Shown piece by piece: positions 31,870 to 35,040 of a stretch of 35,040 bases of DNA. A program made the translations under genes and the position numbers. The stretch comes from a virus. The notes beneath the pieces are model-generated. The model was not told where the DNA came from. It made no database searches and worked only from the letters and a program-made list of their open reading frames with translations. Position 1 is the stretch's first letter. Each line of letters begins with the position of its first letter. The stretch is from positions 1 through 35,040 of the IMG/VR virus record IMGVR_UViG_3300034073_003008; one strand, 5' to 3'.

Positions 31870-32306
31870 TGACACAGAAAGAACAATTGCGATTAATGGT
31901 TAAGAAAATGATCGCTGAAGCCGTTTCCCACCGTATTGCTCAAATTGATGAAGCTGGTGATATCGCAGCTAACGAAGCTAAAATGGTTCGCATTCAACAA
32001 GAAGCTACCAAAGCAAACAAAGTAAAAGAATTAATGGAAAAAGTTAATTTATCTCATTACATTGGTGAAAAATTATACACTAAAGTAATGGATGAGATGG
32101 ACAAATCAATAAATGAATATGAAGGTGCTAGATTGGAACTTGAAGAAAAAATGTCAGGCGGTAAAGAAGCTGATAAAAAAGGTAAGAAAAAAGGTGGAAA
32201 AGATGCTAAAAAAGCAGACGAACCGAAAGAAGAAGTTCTAGAAACCGAAGAAACAATTGCTGAAGAGCCAGTTGTTGAATTAGAAATTGATGCAACTCAA
32301 TTATAA
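31869..32306 (+). CDS. Charged helical protein, prohead-core-like
   Basis: This 145-residue protein starts at the TAATG at 31869, chosen over the ATG at 31845, which would overlap the previous gene by 24 nt. The N-terminal helix MTQKEQLRLMVKKMIAEAVS ends in MIAEA, like the T4 targeting peptide (FIAEA). The middle is helical. The C-terminal third is Lys-rich and then Glu-rich (DKKGKKKGGKDAKK, then EEVLETEETIAEEP). Charged, low-complexity proteins with I-x-E sites are typical of prohead core components. That is an inference, and it would place capsid-assembly genes close to this cluster. Confidence 0.6.
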   Translation: MTQKEQLRLMVKKMIAEAVSHRIAQIDEAGDIAANEAKMVRIQQEATKANKVKELMEKVNLSHYIGEKLYTKVMDEMDKSINEYEGARLELEEKMSGGKEADKKGKKKGGKDAKKADEPKEEVLETEETIAEEPVVELEIDATQL

Positions 32307-32308
32307 TA

Positions 32309-32770
32309 ATGACTAAAAAAGAATTAGCAGATAAAGTAAGAGCAGCAGCACAAAAGATTGCGGGAAATAACGATAAATTAGAGACCCCAACTGCTGCTGC
32401 TTTTAAATATTCTCCATTGTTGGAGAAATTTCCTAAACTTCAAGAAACATTAATTACGTTAATGTCTGAAGATTTTACTGCATTCGTAGAAAATATTGAA
32501 TGGGTAGCACCTCGTCCTACTACATTTAAGATTACATTAAAAAACTTTAATTACTATCACTTAATTTGGAACGGTACTGAATTTACAGCTCGTGTATCTG
32601 GTACCCAATATAATTTAGCTAATTTAGGTGAAGAACAACGTGCTATTAAAGCAATACAAGAATTATTAATTATAGGTCCTATCAATCCAGATAAAGGATC
32701 AGCTACCCCATCTCAAAAGTTAACAGCAGCAGCTGAAGAAGCTCCTGAAGAAACACCTGTAGAAGCATAA
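32309..32770 (+). CDS. Hypothetical protein with Glu/Ala-rich tail
   Basis: This 153-residue protein has a helical N-terminus (LADKVRAAAQKIAGNNDKLE), a central beta-rich part (TTFKITLKNFNYYHLIWNG, TARVSGTQYNLANLGEEQ) and an Ala/Glu/Pro-rich tail (AAAEEAPEETPVEA). The stop overlaps the next ATG (TAATG). The small basic/acidic layout and its neighbours suggest a virion or assembly protein. Family unknown. Confidence 0.6.
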   Translation: MTKKELADKVRAAAQKIAGNNDKLETPTAAAFKYSPLLEKFPKLQETLITLMSEDFTAFVENIEWVAPRPTTFKITLKNFNYYHLIWNGTEFTARVSGTQYNLANLGEEQRAIKAIQELLIIGPINPDKGSATPSQKLTAAAEEAPEETPVEA

Positions 32771-33903
32771 TGAATGTTATAACTAAATTTTTGGAGCATT
32801 ATTCATTCCGTTTCCCTAAAGGATATCCAGATATGAATAATCTTGAAGATAAGGCTCTATTATACGAAATATTAGAAGAATTAGATATAATTAATGAAAA
32901 TTTTAGACCACTATCATTTTTTGATTTAAAAAAACGGGGTGGGTTTAGATTTAAAATCGTTGCTGATAAAATTGCTAAGAAATCTCCTTTTACTCTTAAC
33001 CAAGGTAGCCCAAAAACACTTTCATTTATTGATCCAGAATATCAAACTGCATTTGAAAATGCTGATGAATCTAAAATAAAACAATTAGCTGGTTCTAATG
33101 TTAATACATTTACATTTTTTGAAGATGAATCAGGTGAAGAATATTCAATACAAGATTTATCAAAAGATAAAGACTTCGGTGGTAAAGGAGCTGGTTCAGG
33201 TACTGTAGTTGAAGATTCTAATTTAAAATCATTAAATAATAAGATCGAATCATTAATTGAAAAAAATAATGGTGAGTCTATTAGTGCTATTGTAAATGGT
33301 GATAAATTTGATAATATTATAGGAGCTAAAAGTCAATTTGGTACTCCTAAAGCAGATTTCAATTTAATAAACTCAGAAGAAAAACCAGTAGTATTCATAT
33401 CACATAAGAAAGCAGGTGGTAAAGGTGCTTCAGCTGGTGATTTTATTAGATGGAGTGGGTATACAATGTATGCCGAACATCCTGAAGTTAAAACATTTAA
33501 TGAAGCATTAGCTAAATTCTTACAAGATAATAATCTACAAGGATTACCTAATAAAACTAGATTTATTTCTCCTATACAAGATGATGAATTAATTCGTAAA
33601 TTAATTTATGGTCCTAATTACGGTGGTGAAAATAGTAAAGATAATGTAAATATTATTTTACAAGGTGAGATTGATTTAGTACCTAAAGGAAATAACACGT
33701 ATGAGCTAACAGCACAACATGTTCAATCCCCACCTAGTTTACCTGAAGGAGAATATCAACCATACTTAACATCATCATATCGTGCTGATAGAGAAATGTT
33801 CGGAATACCAAATAATGAAGCTATAGTAATGACTAAAGCAGTATCAACTTCAGCATCAAATGTATATGAACTTAAAAATGGTGAATTTGTAAAGATAAGA
33901 TAA
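32770..33903 (+). CDS. Conserved phage protein, possible PD-(D/E)XK-like core
   Basis: This 377-residue protein has GGKGAGSGTVVED (about 137-149) and the block GTPKADFNLI then EEKPVVFISHKKAGG (D196, then S211-H212-K213). The KADf...VvFISHK pattern recurs in uncharacterised phage proteins I have seen. The D-x14-S-x-K spacing is compatible with a divergent restriction-type nuclease core, which I cannot confirm. The C-terminal part (LQGEIDLVPKGNNTYELTAQ) is beta-rich. It is the last gene before a strong terminator and ends the + strand operon. Confidence 0.55.
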   Translation: MNVITKFLEHYSFRFPKGYPDMNNLEDKALLYEILEELDIINENFRPLSFFDLKKRGGFRFKIVADKIAKKSPFTLNQGSPKTLSFIDPEYQTAFENADESKIKQLAGSNVNTFTFFEDESGEEYSIQDLSKDKDFGGKGAGSGTVVEDSNLKSLNNKIESLIEKNNGESISAIVNGDKFDNIIGAKSQFGTPKADFNLINSEEKPVVFISHKKAGGKGASAGDFIRWSGYTMYAEHPEVKTFNEALAKFLQDNNLQGLPNKTRFISPIQDDELIRKLIYGPNYGGENSKDNVNIILQGEIDLVPKGNNTYELTAQHVQSPPSLPEGEYQPYLTSSYRADREMFGIPNNEAIVMTKAVSTSASNVYELKNGEFVKIR

Positions 33904-33955
33904 TTTATAGAACGATTCATAGCCGTTCGACTTAATATTAAAAAAATGGATCTGT

Positions 33956-33983
33956 GGCCCAATCGTAAGATTGGGCCTTTCTT
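33956..33983 (+). terminator. Strong intrinsic terminator with GNRA loop
   Basis: GGCCCAATC (33956-33964) pairs perfectly with GATTGGGCC (33969-33977) around GTAA, a stable tetraloop, and TTTCTT follows. It separates the effector cluster from the FAD oxidoreductase gene. It is the clearest terminator in the window. Confidence 0.85.
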
Positions 33984-34014
33984 AATTATATTTAAAAGCA
34001 ATTTAAAATTTATT

Positions 34015-35040
34015 ATGGACAAAAAAATTATAATCGTAGGTGCTGGAGTAGCTGGAATTAACGCGGCTACTAAATTAGTGGATAATGGATATCCAGGTGA
34101 ATTAATCACAATCATTGATAAAGGTAATGATCCACATAATCGTTTACCTGAAGAAGTAATGACTGGTATGTTAGGTGCTGGTGGATGGTCAGATGGTAAA
34201 TTAACTTATCATACTGAAATCGGTGGTCAGTTATCAAAGTATTGTGGAGACGAAAAAGCAATGGAATTGATGAAGCAAGTAGTAGATAACTTTACTCGTT
34301 TTCATCCAAAACCAGAAGAAATATTCATGTCTGATCCTATTGCTGAACCTGAATTCATTAAACCATATTTTGGACTACGTTTATTTCCAGTATGGCATAT
34401 TGGTTCAAACTATCTACATGAAATCGCTAAAACATGGTATTCATATTTAGTTGATAAAGGTGTTAATTTTATTTGGAATGCTGAAGTAACTAGAATTAAT
34501 TTCAAATATAATGATCTTACCTATTATACACCTGGTGCATATGTATCACTTAAATATGATGAATTAATATTTGCAGTAGGTAAATCAGGTATTGACTTTG
34601 CTCAGAAATTAGCTGATAATTACCAATTACCTAATGAACCTAAATCAGTACAAATTGGTGTTCGTTTTGAGGCACCACAAAAATATTTTCAAAAATTAAT
34701 CGATGTATCGTATGATTTCAAACTTTATCAGAAATTCGATAACGTATCTCTTCGTAGTTTCTGTACTAACAATAATGCTGCTTATGTGGCCGTTGAAGAA
34801 ACTTATGGAGATGTTACTTACAATGGCCATGCGAAGAAAGGGGAAGAATTCCGGAACAATATGACTAACTTTGGTATCTTAATGGAAATTAAAGGTATCG
34901 AAGATCCATTTGCTTGGAGTAGAGATGTAGTACAAAAACTACAATCAAACGGAACTGGATTATATTATTCACCATCTAGAACACCATCTACAACATCAGA
35001 AGGTACAACAGTATCATCCACTCCAATTAGTTTAGATACA
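34015..35040 (+). CDS. FAD-dependent oxidoreductase, partial at the right edge
   Basis: The reading frame is open to the window end (342 codons, no stop). The N-terminus has a dinucleotide-binding GxGxxG (IIIVGAGVAGINAATKL, residues 5-21), then GWSDGKLTY and LIFAVGKSG. The later block VQIGVRFEAP, LRSFCTNNNAAYVAVEE and YNGHAKK matches the layout of uncharacterised FAD-dependent dehydrogenases (COG2509-like). The substrate is unknown. The ATG at 34015 follows an A/T-rich leader and the terminator, so the gene starts a new unit. A phage oxidoreductase could be an auxiliary metabolic gene. Confidence 0.75.
   Translation, partial: MDKKIIIVGAGVAGINAATKLVDNGYPGELITIIDKGNDPHNRLPEEVMTGMLGAGGWSDGKLTYHTEIGGQLSKYCGDEKAMELMKQVVDNFTRFHPKPEEIFMSDPIAEPEFIKPYFGLRLFPVWHIGSNYLHEIAKTWYSYLVDKGVNFIWNAEVTRINFKYNDLTYYTPGAYVSLKYDELIFAVGKSGIDFAQKLADNYQLPNEPKSVQIGVRFEAPQKYFQKLIDVSYDFKLYQKFDNVSLRSFCTNNNAAYVAVEETYGDVTYNGHAKKGEEFRNNMTNFGILMEIKGIEDPFAWSRDVVQKLQSNGTGLYYSPSRTPSTTSEGTTVSSTPISLDT

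Overview
The window looks like part of the genome of a large, strictly lytic T4-like (contractile-tailed) phage of a Bacteroidota host. The phage assignment rests on a run of myovirus baseplate genes (spike, gp25-like, gp6-like and gpI/gp7-like wedge proteins), a gp55-like late sigma factor, a phage-type primase and a RecB-like nuclease. The host assignment is inference. It rests on strong AT richness, on almost no Shine-Dalgarno sequences, on A-rich leaders such as AAACAAACAAACATG before starts, and on a SprB-like repeat (a module of Bacteroidota gliding adhesins) in a tail adhesin. All 46 protein genes I accept are on the + strand, and the standard genetic code fits.

Layout. 1-516 is non-coding, with inverted repeats and TTAGAC/GTCTAA motifs. 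517-3162 carries a class II tRNA-like gene and nine small ORFs of 50-121 codons. Seven of these ORFs are preceded by the same 17-bp element (TTAyNT-TTACnn-TGTAA), which looks like an early promoter, operator or leader family. 3163-3592 has no gene but holds a GC-rich block that can fold into an RNA. 3593-6543 holds a T5orf172 protein, two small proteins, an HD hydrolase, a membrane coiled-coil protein and the late sigma factor. 6572-23001 is the baseplate and tail-adhesin module. It ends with two adhesins carrying Thr-Pro-rich repeats and a small paralogue of a structural C-terminal domain. 22991-25192 holds a GIY-YIG endonuclease, a primase and a RecB-like exonuclease. 25226-33903 is a cluster of enzyme-like and unknown proteins. 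A 9-bp GNRA-loop terminator follows, and then a partial FAD-dependent oxidoreductase runs off the right end.

The most interesting signal is in 26098-30990. Four otherwise unrelated proteins there start with the same peptide, MIKLxxILxE: an unknown protein, a P-loop kinase/HAD fusion, a small four-cysteine protein and a protein-kinase-like protein. The peptide has the length and layout of the T4 capsid targeting sequence (MKTYQEFIAE) and ends in the I/L-x-E motif cut by T4-type prohead proteases. I infer that these proteins are packaged in the capsid and injected. Three other proteins begin with looser helical versions ending in I-x-E. If this is right, the region is a cassette of injected effectors tagged by a shuffled N-terminal module.

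The genes fit a late programme. The sigma factor at 5788 is followed directly by the virion genes, which are mostly packed with overlaps of 1-26 nt or gaps of a few nt. AATATTTATA-like boxes mark several cluster boundaries.
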